A stretch of 64,000 nucleotides of DNA from positions 1-64,000 of the forward strand of contig DATLRD010000014.1 in NCBI GenBank assembly GCA_035534855.1, given 5' to 3'. Positions 10,567 through 18,431 of this stretch are shown one piece after another; within the stretch, counting starts at the first letter, position 1; every line of letters starts with the position of its first letter. Made by a program: the position numbers and the translations under genes. This stretch comes from DATARH01 sp035534855. GTDB taxonomy: Bacteria > Pseudomonadota > Alphaproteobacteria > ATCC43930 > CGMCC-115725. The notes below the pieces were generated by a model, which searched no databases, was not told where the DNA came from, and saw only the letters and a program-made list of their open reading frames with translations.

Positions 10567-11217
10567 TCAGCGGGAGAGCGCCGGGCGGTTGACCGTCACC
10601 ACGCGCCAGCCGTTGCCGAGCCCGGCATCGTCGATGTGGTCGATCCGGGTTATCGCGCAGTTTTCCATCGTGAACGCGAGGCAGGCTTCGGGCGCGAGCC
10701 CGAGGGCGAGGCCGATCGCGGCGCGAATCGTGCCGCCATGCGCCACCGCGATGATGTCGTGTCCGCGATGGCTGGCGACAAGACGGTGGATCGCCCCGGT
10801 TACCCGCTCCATGAGGTCGGTAAAGGCTTCGCCGCCGGGCGCGCGCTCATGCGCCGGGGCGTGCCAGAAGCGGTGGAACACGCCGCCGCGCTGGCCGCGC
10901 AATTCGTCGTAGGTCAGGCCCTGCCACTCGCCGAACGCCTGCTCGGCAAGCTCGGGGATCGCCGGCGCGTCGGGCCCGGGAATCGGGTCGGGGCCGGGAT
11001 ACCCGGCGGCGACGATCGCGCGCGCGGTCTCGTGGGTGCGGCGCAAATTGCTGGTGACCCACACCGCACCCGTCGGCAATTGCCGGGCAAGCCCGGCGAA
11101 GATCGCCGCGTCGCTGCAGTCGCACGGCATGTCCTTCTGCCCGTAGATGCGCCCGTTATGGTCGACCGGGGCGTGGCGCACCCACCAGAAACGGGTCGTC
11201 GTCTGGCCGTAGGTCAT
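10567..11217 (-). CDS. cobC: Histidine phosphatase family protein, probable alpha-ribazole phosphatase CobC
   Basis: The 216-aa protein has the phosphohistidine block VRHAPVDHNGRIYGQ (RHA instead of the common RHG) at the N-terminus, TSNLRRTHETA, GEWQGLTYDEL, and the second catalytic His in VAHGGTIRAAI. CobC-type enzymes remove phosphate from alpha-ribazole phosphate or cobalamin phosphate at the end of the pathway. Specificity is inferred from context: its start overlaps the cobV stop as ATGA. The stop lies about 40 nt before the riboswitch, so read-through into the next operon is possible. Confidence 0.85.
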   Translation of the reverse strand: MTYGQTTTRFWWVRHAPVDHNGRIYGQKDMPCDCSDAAIFAGLARQLPTGAVWVTSNLRRTHETARAIVAAGYPGPDPIPGPDAPAIPELAEQAFGEWQGLTYDELRGQRGGVFHRFWHAPAHERAPGGEAFTDLMERVTGAIHRLVASHRGHDIIAVAHGGTIRAAIGLALGLAPEACLAFTMENCAITRIDHIDDAGLGNGWRVVTVNRPALSR

Positions 11218-11981
11218 GACGCCGAAGCGACGAGCAGCATGACGATCTCTCCGATTTGCTGGAATGCGCCGAGCACGTCGCCGGTGTAGCCGCCGATCTG
11301 GCGCTGCGCAAGCGCTGCGGTCACCGCGATCGCGGCGGCGGCGAGGCCGAGCGCGACGAGCCCGGAAATCGGCCCGAGGCAGCCGAGCGCGATCAGCGCG
11401 CCGAGCAGCAGCCCGACGAGCGCGGCGACCAGTCCGGGGCGGCCGGCGGCGGCGCCGAGTCCGTCGGCCCGCGCCGGCGCCAGCAGCCGCATCGCCGGTC
11501 CGAGAAAGCCGCGCGAGGCTGCATGGGCGGCGACCAGCGCAAGCCCGGCATGGATCGGGTCGCCGATCGTGGCGAGCGCGGCGGCGCGCAACCCGATGCC
11601 GAAGACCAGCGCGACGACGCCGTAGGTGCCGCAGCGGCTGTCGCGCATGATCGCCAGCTTGCGCTCGCGGTCAGCGCCGCCGCCCAGCCCGTCGGCGGTA
11701 TCGGAAAGCCCGTCTTCGTGCAGCGCGCCGGTGATCAGCACCCCGGCCAGGACGGCAAGCAGCGCCGGCGCCGCGCTGCCGAGTCCAGCCGCCTGGGCGG
11801 CGAAAAACACCCCGCCGGCGATGAATCCGATGCCGGCGCCGACCAGCGGAAAGGCCCAGCACGCGGCGGCGACCGCGCCCTCGCCCTCAGATTCACCGGG
11901 CGGGTCGAGGCCCATCGGCAGGCGGGTCAGTACCGCGGTGGCCAGCAGGAATTCGCCGAATATGCCGCGCCGCGTGTCCAT
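11214..11981 (-). CDS. cobV: Adenosylcobinamide-GDP ribazoletransferase (cobalamin synthase) CobV/CobS
   Basis: This 255-aa polytopic membrane enzyme joins adenosylcobinamide-GDP to alpha-ribazole. Its hallmark acidic block DGLSDTADGLGGGADRERKL, followed by MRDSRCGTYG, lies around residues 95-125, with several glycine/alanine-rich membrane segments after it. The ATG at 11981 gives FGEFLLATAVLTRLPM at the N-terminus, as expected for the family; another ATG 12 nt upstream is possible. It is divergent from cobT, with 59 nt between the starts, which must contain both promoters. Confidence 0.93.
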   Translation of the reverse strand: MDTRRGIFGEFLLATAVLTRLPMGLDPPGESEGEGAVAAACWAFPLVGAGIGFIAGGVFFAAQAAGLGSAAPALLAVLAGVLITGALHEDGLSDTADGLGGGADRERKLAIMRDSRCGTYGVVALVFGIGLRAAALATIGDPIHAGLALVAAHAASRGFLGPAMRLLAPARADGLGAAAGRPGLVAALVGLLLGALIALGCLGPISGLVALGLAAAAIAVTAALAQRQIGGYTGDVLGAFQQIGEIVMLLVASAS

Positions 11982-12040
11982 CGCCCTGACCATAACGGGT
12001 TTTCTTGCTACACGTATCCCCGAGATGGCGGAGACAAACC

Positions 12041-13060
12041 ATGCCTGAGCCGGCGGCGAGCCTAGATGAGATCCGCGCGCTGATCGCGCACCTGCCGGGG
12101 CCCGACCTCGAAGCCGGCACCGCCGCCGCCGAACGCGAGGCGCAGCTGACCAAGCCTGCCGGCGCGCTTGGGCGGCTCGAAGAGCTGGCACATTGGCTGT
12201 GCCTGTGGCAGGGGCGGCATCCGCCGCGCGTTGACCATCCGCGCACCGCGGTCTTCGCCGGCAACCACGGCGTCGCGGCGCGCGGCGTCTCGGCCTATCC
12301 GGCCGCGGTGACCGCGCAGATGGTGCAGAACTTCATTGCCGGCGGCGCCGCGGTCAACCAGCTGTGCAAGGTGGTCGACGCCGATCTCAGGGTCTACGAG
12401 ATGAACCTCGAAACCCCGACCGCCGACATCGTCGACGGGCCGGCGATGAGCGAGGCGGAATGCGCGCAGGCGATTGCCTACGGCATGATGGCGGTCGAGC
12501 CCGGCATCGACGCGCTGGCGCTGGGCGAGATGGGGATCGCCAACACCACCGTCGCCGCGGCCCTGGCGCTGGCGCTGTTCGGCGGCGAGGCGGCGGATTG
12601 GGTCGGCCCCGGCACCGGTATCGCCGGGCCGGCGCTCGCCGCCAAGCGCGACATCGTCGCCGCCGCGGTCGCCCGCCACCGCGCCACCCCGGCCGACCCG
12701 TTCGAATTGCTGCGCCGGCTCGGCGGGCTCGAAATTGCCGCGATCATGGGCGCGGTGCTGGCAGCCCGCATGGGGCGGGTGCCGGTCGTGCTCGACGGCT
12801 ACGCCACGACCGTCGCCGCCGCGGTGCTGTTCGCCGCCCACCCGCGCGCGCTCGACCATTGCATCGTCGCGCACGTCTCAGCCGAGCCGGGCCACCGCCG
12901 CCTGATCGAGCGGATCGGCAAGCCCGCGCTGTTCGATTTCGGCATGCGGCTCGGCGAGGCCTCGGGCGCGACGCTGGGGCTCGGCATCCTCAAGGCGGCG
13001 GCGGCGTGCCATTCCGGCATGGCTACCTTTGCCGGGGCCGGAATCAGCGGCCCGGCCTGA
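12041..13060 (+). CDS. cobT: Nicotinate-nucleotide--dimethylbenzimidazole phosphoribosyltransferase CobT
   Basis: The 339-aa enzyme makes alpha-ribazole phosphate from nicotinate mononucleotide and dimethylbenzimidazole. Diagnostic blocks are FAGNHGVAARGVSAYP, LGEMGIANTTVAAAL, and RLGEASGATLGLGILKAA with the catalytic Glu near the C-terminus. The ATG at 12041 follows GGCGGAG at normal spacing; an upstream in-frame ATG (12005) lacks homology. This gene is named cobU in Pseudomonas denitrificans; it is not the CobT chelatase subunit. It is the only rightward gene at this end of the B12 locus. Confidence 0.94.
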   Translation: MPEPAASLDEIRALIAHLPGPDLEAGTAAAEREAQLTKPAGALGRLEELAHWLCLWQGRHPPRVDHPRTAVFAGNHGVAARGVSAYPAAVTAQMVQNFIAGGAAVNQLCKVVDADLRVYEMNLETPTADIVDGPAMSEAECAQAIAYGMMAVEPGIDALALGEMGIANTTVAAALALALFGGEAADWVGPGTGIAGPALAAKRDIVAAAVARHRATPADPFELLRRLGGLEIAAIMGAVLAARMGRVPVVLDGYATTVAAAVLFAAHPRALDHCIVAHVSAEPGHRRLIERIGKPALFDFGMRLGEASGATLGLGILKAAAACHSGMATFAGAGISGPA

Positions 13061-13076
13061 CCGGTCACGGCTGGCT

Positions 13077-13445
13077 TCAGCGGGGGCCGTAGCCCTGCGC
13101 CGACATGCACTGCCAGTAATACGCGCCGTATTGCTGCTGGATGTAGGCGTCGTTGTTCTGTGCGTTGGCGGTGCCGACGCCAGTGCCGACGACCGCACCC
13201 GACGCGGCGCCGATCGCCGCGCCGCGGCCGCCGCCGACCGCAGCACCGAGCGCCGCGCCGAGACCGGCGCCGAGCAGCGTGCTGCCGACCTGCTGGCCGG
13301 CGTTCTGGTTCTGCAACGGGGCGACCTGCGCCGAGGCGTATTGCCGGCAGTTCATGTCAACTTCGGGATAGGACTGCGCCATTGCCGTGGTGCTGGCAAC
13401 CGCCGCCAACGCCGCGGCCGCAATGCTCGTGCCGATCCGTTTCAT
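13077..13445 (-). CDS. Secreted glycine-zipper protein
   Basis: The 122-aa protein has a signal peptide ending in STTAMAQ (residues about 1-24), then a short Cys-containing segment (MNCRQYASAQ), a glycine-zipper stretch of about 40 residues (repeats of GAGLGAALGAAVGGG and GAASGAVVG type), and a Gln/Tyr-rich tail (YIQQQYGAYYWQCMSAQGY) with a second Cys. Such YMGG/Gly-zipper envelope proteins are common in alphaproteobacteria and of unknown exact role. It ends tail to tail 16 nt from cobT. Confidence 0.75.
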   Translation of the reverse strand: MKRIGTSIAAAALAAVASTTAMAQSYPEVDMNCRQYASAQVAPLQNQNAGQQVGSTLLGAGLGAALGAAVGGGRGAAIGAASGAVVGTGVGTANAQNNDAYIQQQYGAYYWQCMSAQGYGPR

Positions 13446-13507
13446 CGCAACGTGCTCCCTCTAAGGTTCGCTCCAAGGCTTGGTTCACTCTAAGGGTTCC
13501 CGGTTTT

Positions 13508-13655
13508 CGCTGTTTTTACAGGGAATCTACAGCCAGCGCCGTTCGCTCCTTGCCGCCTGCCTCTCCCGTGTGTGCCGGAAATCCGCAGCCCGGTCGGTTG
13601 AAGATTATCGCATGCGAGGATAATCCACGATTGTGGCGAATTTGGAGTCGAAAAC
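13508..13655. repeat. Degenerate dispersed repeat, copy A
   Basis: This gene-free stretch contains GCTGTTTTTACAGGGAATCT followed by ACAGC, then GGAAATCCGCAGC, GGTCGGTTGAAG, ATCGCATGC and TTGTGGCGAATTTGG. The same blocks occur in the same order at 63811-63914. The two regions look like decayed copies of one repeat. No protein can be supported from either. Confidence 0.4.
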
Positions 13656-13658
13656 CCG

Positions 13659-14477
13659 CTACTCCCCCATCTGCAACAGCGCGCCGCGCCGGCGGGCGCC
13701 GCGGAAGGCGATGAAGAACAGGGTGATGCCGACCCCCAAATAGAGGATGTCGAGCGCCGCCGCGGCGAGGAAATAATCGGTGCGGAACGTGCCGTGGAAC
13801 AGCACCGCGCGCATCCCTTCGAACACATAGGTCTGCGGCAGGCTCCATGCGACCGGCTGGAGCCAGCCCGGCAGCGTCGATACCGGGTAGTAGACGCAGC
13901 TCACCGGCGACAGCGCGAAGATCACGGTCCAGGCGAGGCTTTCGGCGCCCATCCCGTGGCGCAGGATCAGCCCGCAGATCGCCAGACCGAGCGCCCAGCC
14001 CATCACCATCAGCACGACGACAAAGGCGATCAGCGGCAACCCCATCGCAAAGATCGAATAGTGATAGAGCGGAATCGCCAAAAGCGCCGCCGGTACGATG
14101 CCGATCGCCACGCGGATCACACTCATCGCCAAGAGCGAGACGACCCACTCGTAGGCCCTCAGCGGGGTCACAAACAGGTGTCCGAGGTTGCGCGACCACA
14201 TCTCTTCGAGAAACGAGATCGACAGGCCAAGCTGGCTGCGGAACAACAGATCCCACAGCATCACCGCGCCGAGCAGCACGCCGAAGGCGCGCGCGACGTA
14301 GGTGCTGTTGTGATAGAGGAACTGGCTCATGAACCCCCACACGAGCACCTGCAGGGTCGGCCAGTACAACAGCTCGAGGGTGCGCGGCCACGAGCTGCGC
14401 AGGAGGTAGAGATAGCGCAGCAGCATCGCCCATACCCGCGCTGGGGAAAACGCCGGGCCGGCGCCGGATGGGCTCAC
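13659..14477 (-). CDS. ABC-2 type transporter permease
   Basis: The 272-aa protein has a cytoplasmic start (RYLYLLRSSWPRTLELLYWP) and about six membrane segments, with the ABC-2 permease pattern LSISFLEEMWSRNLGHLFVTPL. It would form the membrane channel of an exporter with the ATPase encoded just upstream. The GTG at 14477 overlaps the ATPase stop as GTGA, which fixes the start. The family includes NodJ-like and polysaccharide or drug exporters; the substrate cannot be told from sequence. Confidence 0.85.
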   Translation of the reverse strand: MSPSGAGPAFSPARVWAMLLRYLYLLRSSWPRTLELLYWPTLQVLVWGFMSQFLYHNSTYVARAFGVLLGAVMLWDLLFRSQLGLSISFLEEMWSRNLGHLFVTPLRAYEWVVSLLAMSVIRVAIGIVPAALLAIPLYHYSIFAMGLPLIAFVVVLMVMGWALGLAICGLILRHGMGAESLAWTVIFALSPVSCVYYPVSTLPGWLQPVAWSLPQTYVFEGMRAVLFHGTFRTDYFLAAAALDILYLGVGITLFFIAFRGARRRGALLQMGE

Positions 14478-15226
14478 GACACCGGCTCCAGCGCCTCGTG
14501 CGGCGCGCGGGCGATGTGCAGAAACACCTCTTCGAGGTTGGCCCGGCCATAGCGCCCGATCAGCTCGTCGGGGCTGCCGCGGTCGACGATGTGCCCGGCC
14601 TTCATCATCATCACGACCGAGCACAATCGCTCGACCTCGCCCATGTTGTGCGAGGCGAGCAGGATCGTCGCGCCGGTGCGGGCGCGGTAGGCTTCGAGAT
14701 AGCTGCGCACCCAGTCGCCGGTGTCGGGGTCGAGCGAGGCGGTCGGCTCGTCGAGCAGCAACAGTTCGGGCTCGTTGAGCAGCGCCTTGGCGAGCGCCAC
14801 GCGGGTCTTCTGCCCGGACGACAGCTTTCCCGCCGGGCGGTCGAGAAACGGCGTGATCTGCAGATCGCGGGCTAGCATCGCGATCCGCTCGGCGCGGTTT
14901 TTGAGGCGATAGAGGCGAGCATAGACGGTGAGGTTCTGCCGCACCGTCAGGCGTTGCGGCAGGTCGACATAGGGCGACGAGAAATTCAGCCGCGGCAGCA
15001 CCCGGTGGCGGTGGCGCAGCACATCCTCACCGAACAGCCGCACCGTGCCCGAGCTGGGCAGCAAGAGGCCGAGCAGGATCGCCAGCGTGGTCGTCTTGCC
15101 GGCGCCGTTGCCGCCGAGCAGCGCCGCCGTGATGCCGCCTGCGACGGTAAACTCGACCCCGTCGATTGCGGTTGCGGTGGGATAGCGCTTGACGAGTTTC
15201 TCGACAAAGATGACGGGCTCGCTCAT
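14474..15226 (-). CDS. ABC transporter ATP-binding protein
   Basis: The 250-aa ATPase has Walker A GGNGAGKTTT, an altered signature KLSSGQKTRVALAKAL, Walker B LLLLDEPTASLDPDTGDWV, and the switch His in LASHNM. It pairs with the ABC-2 permease by a GTGA overlap and together they form an exporter of the CcmA/NodI type. The start at 15226 begins MSEPVIFVEKLVKRYP, just ahead of the first beta strand. It is divergent from regB, whose start is 73 nt away. Confidence 0.9.
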   Translation of the reverse strand: MSEPVIFVEKLVKRYPTATAIDGVEFTVAGGITAALLGGNGAGKTTTLAILLGLLLPSSGTVRLFGEDVLRHRHRVLPRLNFSSPYVDLPQRLTVRQNLTVYARLYRLKNRAERIAMLARDLQITPFLDRPAGKLSSGQKTRVALAKALLNEPELLLLDEPTASLDPDTGDWVRSYLEAYRARTGATILLASHNMGEVERLCSVVMMMKAGHIVDRGSPDELIGRYGRANLEEVFLHIARAPHEALEPVS

Positions 15227-15299
15227 CGCCCCTATATGGCGCATAGCTGAGCGGTCGGCCAGGGTGGCGCAGCCGGCGGTTGGGAGAAGGAAGTTGAGC

Positions 15300-16649
15300 G
15301 TGGCCGATCCGAACGTGCCGGCCTCGTCGCAGATCCCGTTCGACCGCATCAGCCTGCGCCGCCTGGTGCTGATCCGCTGGGTCGCGGTCACCGGCCAGGT
15401 GCTGACGCTGGTGACGGTGCATTACGGGCTTGCCTTTCGCCTGCCGCTAGTCCCGGCCTTCGCGATCGTCGGCTGCTCGGTGCTGTTCAACCTGGTGTTT
15501 GTGGTGTCGCGGCGGGCGGCGACCCGGCTCGGCGAGCGCGAAGCGACGCTGTTCCTCGGCTACGACACGCTGCAGCTCGCCGGGTTGCTCTACCTCACCG
15601 GCGGGCTCGAAAACCCGTTTGCGATCCTGATGCTGGCGCCGGTCACGGTGGGGGCGACGATCCTGTCGCGCCGCCCGGTCATCGGCCTTGCCGGGTTTGC
15701 CATTGCCGCGATCACCGCGCTGGCGCTGTGGCACCTGCCGCTGCCGTGGCGCGCCTCGCCCGAGCCGCTGGATTTTCCGCCGCAGTTGATCGTCGGGCAC
15801 TGGACGGCGCTGGTTTTCGCCACCGTGTTCATCGCCAGCTATACCTGGAGCGTGGCGCGCGAGGCGCGCCGGCTGCGCGACGCGGTGGCGGCGACCCAGC
15901 TGGCGCTGGCACGCGAGCAGCGGGTGTCGGCCGTCGGTGCGCTGGCCGCCGCGGCGGCGCATGAGCTGGGCAGCCCGCTCGCGACGATCGCCGTCGTCGC
16001 CGGCGAGCTGGTGCGCGACTTGCCCGCCGATTCACCGCACGCCGAGGATGCGGCGCTGCTGCTCAGCCAGTCGGAACGCTGCCGGCGCATCCTCGCCGAA
16101 CTCGCCCACCAGCCGCAGGAGGACGGTGGCTCGCCCTATGCGAGGCTGCCGATCTCGGCGCTCGTCGAGGCCGCCGGCGCGCTCTATCACGATCCGCGCG
16201 TCAGGCTGATCTTTGCCGCGACCGGGGTGCCCGAGCATGCCGAGCCGCTGGTTCAGCGCAGCCCCGAGATCATGCACGGGCTGCACAACCTCATTCAGAA
16301 CGCGGTGCAGTTTGCGCGGCGCGAGGTCAGCGTCGCGACCTTCTGGGACAGCGAGGCGGTGACCGTCGAGATCGCCGACGACGGGCCGGGCATTCCCGCC
16401 AACCTGCTCGGGCGGCTCGGCGAGCCTTATCTCTCGACCCGCGCCGACAGCGAGGGGCACATGGGCCTGGGCATCTTCATCGCGCAGAGCCTGTTGGAGC
16501 GCAGCGGCGCCCAGCTCAGCTTCGAGAATCTCGAAGAAGGCGGCGCGCATGTTGCGATTTCGTGGAAGCGTGACAATTTGGAGGCTGTAGCGCGACATCC
16601 CGCCACGCTGGCGGCCGCGCCCGGGAATAGCGAAAGGCAAACGGCATGA
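15300..16649 (+). CDS. regB: RegB/PrrB-type redox sensor histidine kinase
   Basis: The 449-aa kinase has about six membrane segments, with the GGLENPFAILMLAPVT loop matching the conserved quinone-site region of RegB proteins. The H-box is AAAHELGSPLATIAV with phospho-acceptor His221. Cys261, in QSERCRRILAEL, matches the redox-active Cys of RegB. The ATPase domain has NLIQNAVQFA and DDGPGIP. The GTG at 15300 is preceded by GGGAGAAGG at about 9 nt; a TTG 6 nt upstream is too close to it. The family lowers or raises phosphorylation of RegA with the redox state of the ubiquinone pool. The stop overlaps regA as ATGA. Confidence 0.92.
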   Translation: MADPNVPASSQIPFDRISLRRLVLIRWVAVTGQVLTLVTVHYGLAFRLPLVPAFAIVGCSVLFNLVFVVSRRAATRLGEREATLFLGYDTLQLAGLLYLTGGLENPFAILMLAPVTVGATILSRRPVIGLAGFAIAAITALALWHLPLPWRASPEPLDFPPQLIVGHWTALVFATVFIASYTWSVAREARRLRDAVAATQLALAREQRVSAVGALAAAAAHELGSPLATIAVVAGELVRDLPADSPHAEDAALLLSQSERCRRILAELAHQPQEDGGSPYARLPISALVEAAGALYHDPRVRLIFAATGVPEHAEPLVQRSPEIMHGLHNLIQNAVQFARREVSVATFWDSEAVTVEIADDGPGIPANLLGRLGEPYLSTRADSEGHMGLGIFIAQSLLERSGAQLSFENLEEGGAHVAISWKRDNLEAVARHPATLAAAPGNSERQTA

Positions 16650-17248
16650 ATGTAACCGATCGGCCGCAGCGGGCGGCAACGCTCGATGGGCCCGCGGCGC
16701 CATTGCGCGGCCTGTCCGAAGCGGACCGCACCCTGCTGGTCGTCGACGACGACGCACCGCTGTGTCAGCGCCTCGCGCGCGCGATGGAACGGCGCGGGTT
16801 TGTCGTGTCGACCGCCGAAAGCGTTGCGAGCGGCGTCACGCAGGCGACCGCGACGCTGCCGGCCTATGCGGTCGTCGACCTGCGCCTCGGCGACGGCAGC
16901 GGCCTCGATGTCGTCAGCGCGCTGCGCGACGCCCGCCCGGGCGCCCGCATCGTCATGCTGACCGGGTACGGCAACATCGCCACCGCGGTCGCCGCGGTAA
17001 AGGCCGGGGCGATCGATTATCTGCCCAAGCCGGCCGACGCCGATGCGGTCGAGCGCGCACTTCTCGCCCAGGAAGGCGAGACACCGGAGCCGCCGGCCGA
17101 CCCGATGTCGGCCGACCGGGTGCGCTGGGAGCACATCCAGCGGATCTTTGAATTGTGCGAGCGCAACGTGTCCGAGACCGCGCGCCGGCTCAAGATGCAC
17201 CGCCGCACCTTGCAGCGCATCCTATCCAAGCACGCCCCCAGAAGCTGA
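16646..17248 (+). CDS. regA: RegA/PrrA/ActR-type response regulator
   Basis: The 200-aa regulator has an acidic pocket LLVVDDDAPLCQRLARAM, phospho-acceptor Asp78 in AVVDLRLGDGSGLD, the Thr/Lys positions in MLTGYGNIATA and YLPKPADADA, and a Fis-type helix-turn-helix CERNVSETARRLKMHRRTLQ, which is nearly invariant in the RegA family. It controls energy-balance genes such as respiration, carbon or nitrogen fixation, and photosynthesis where present. No target operon is evident here. Translational coupling with regB is likely from the 4-nt overlap. Confidence 0.94.
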   Translation: MNVTDRPQRAATLDGPAAPLRGLSEADRTLLVVDDDAPLCQRLARAMERRGFVVSTAESVASGVTQATATLPAYAVVDLRLGDGSGLDVVSALRDARPGARIVMLTGYGNIATAVAAVKAGAIDYLPKPADADAVERALLAQEGETPEPPADPMSADRVRWEHIQRIFELCERNVSETARRLKMHRRTLQRILSKHAPRS

Positions 17249-17283
17249 CGAGCGGGACAGGCCTGCCGCCGACCTTGCCTCGG

Positions 17284-18309
17284 CTACGAGTCGGCGGCCT
17301 GCCGGAAATCCGCCGGGCGCGGCGGGGCGCCGATCTTGCGGGTCAGAAACCGGTCGATTTGGGCGAACCACTCGTCGCGGATCGCGTCGTGCTCGAAAAA
17401 CGGCTCGTGCTTGGATTCGGGCAGTTCGACCAGCGTGCAATCGGGCAGCAGACGGGCGGCGCGGCGGTGCGCGGTGCGCGAGACGATCGCATCGCGCCCG
17501 GCGCTGCCGAGCAGGATCGGGGTCTGAATGTCGCCGAGGAAATCGGCCCGGCCGATGCGCCCCAGCACGGCCAGTGTGGAATCGACCCAGCCGAAGGTCG
17601 GACCGTCGAGGCGCAGGCTGGGGTCGGCGACGACCCAGGCGTAATGCAGCCGGCAGCGTTCGGGGTCGCTCGAATTGCGGCTGCGCTCGGGCGACGGCAG
17701 GCTTGCCGGCGGCCAGCGCCTGGTGCCCGGCACCAGCCGTGCGCCGAGCCCGGCGATCCGCATCGGTCCGGTGATGCAGCGGAACGAGGCGGGCGGCACC
17801 CGCCCGAGCCGCAGGCCGAGCATCGGCGACGACAGGATCGCGCCGTCGAACAGGTCGGGCCGGGCGTGCAGGGATAACAGCGCGATCGCCCCGCCCATCG
17901 AATGCGCGATCAGGATGCGCGGCAGCCTTGTGTCGAGCTTGGCCGCGGCAAATTCGGCGAGGTCGGCGGCGTCGCGCTCGAAGCGGCGGGCGCGCGGCCG
18001 GGTCGGCCAGCGCCGCGGCCGCGACGAGCGGCCCTGGCCGCGCCAGTCGAGGCACCATACCGCGATGCCTTGGGCGGCGAGGTCGCGCACCGTTTCGAAC
18101 TGCTTTTCGATGAACTCGCGAAACCCTGTCACCAGCACGCAGGCGGCACGCGGCGCGGCGACCGGCAGCGCGCCCCAGCGCAGGGTCGCGCCGTCGCGGG
18201 TGGTGAACTCACCCCAGACGAATTCCGGCGGCGCCATGAAGCGCTCGGGCAAAACCGGAACCCGCGCCCGCCGCGGTGCGACCGGCGTCGAAGGCAACGC
18301 ATCCAGCAT
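17284..18309 (-). CDS. Alpha/beta hydrolase, lysophospholipase/monoacylglycerol lipase-like
   Basis: The 341-aa protein has an alpha/beta hydrolase fold with the block VLVTGFREFIEKQFETV, WCLDWRGQGRS, the nucleophile elbow AHSMGGAIALL, the acidic residue in GRDAIVS and the His in ESKHEPFFE. These fit the PldB-like (COG2267) lysophospholipase group. There is no signal peptide, so it acts in the cytoplasm or at the inner membrane face. It is convergent with regA and stands alone. The substrate is unproven. Confidence 0.83.
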   Translation of the reverse strand: MLDALPSTPVAPRRARVPVLPERFMAPPEFVWGEFTTRDGATLRWGALPVAAPRAACVLVTGFREFIEKQFETVRDLAAQGIAVWCLDWRGQGRSSRPRRWPTRPRARRFERDAADLAEFAAAKLDTRLPRILIAHSMGGAIALLSLHARPDLFDGAILSSPMLGLRLGRVPPASFRCITGPMRIAGLGARLVPGTRRWPPASLPSPERSRNSSDPERCRLHYAWVVADPSLRLDGPTFGWVDSTLAVLGRIGRADFLGDIQTPILLGSAGRDAIVSRTAHRRAARLLPDCTLVELPESKHEPFFEHDAIRDEWFAQIDRFLTRKIGAPPRPADFRQAADS

Positions 18310-18431
18310 GTACTGTTCCCTCGGCCGCGCAATGAAGCCGGCCCTGCCGGCTTTCGAGGCCTCTACACATATAGGCCTTTAAAGGCAGAAAATGACCTTC
18401 CCGTGGCAGAGGTGCGACAACGCGGGGCGGC

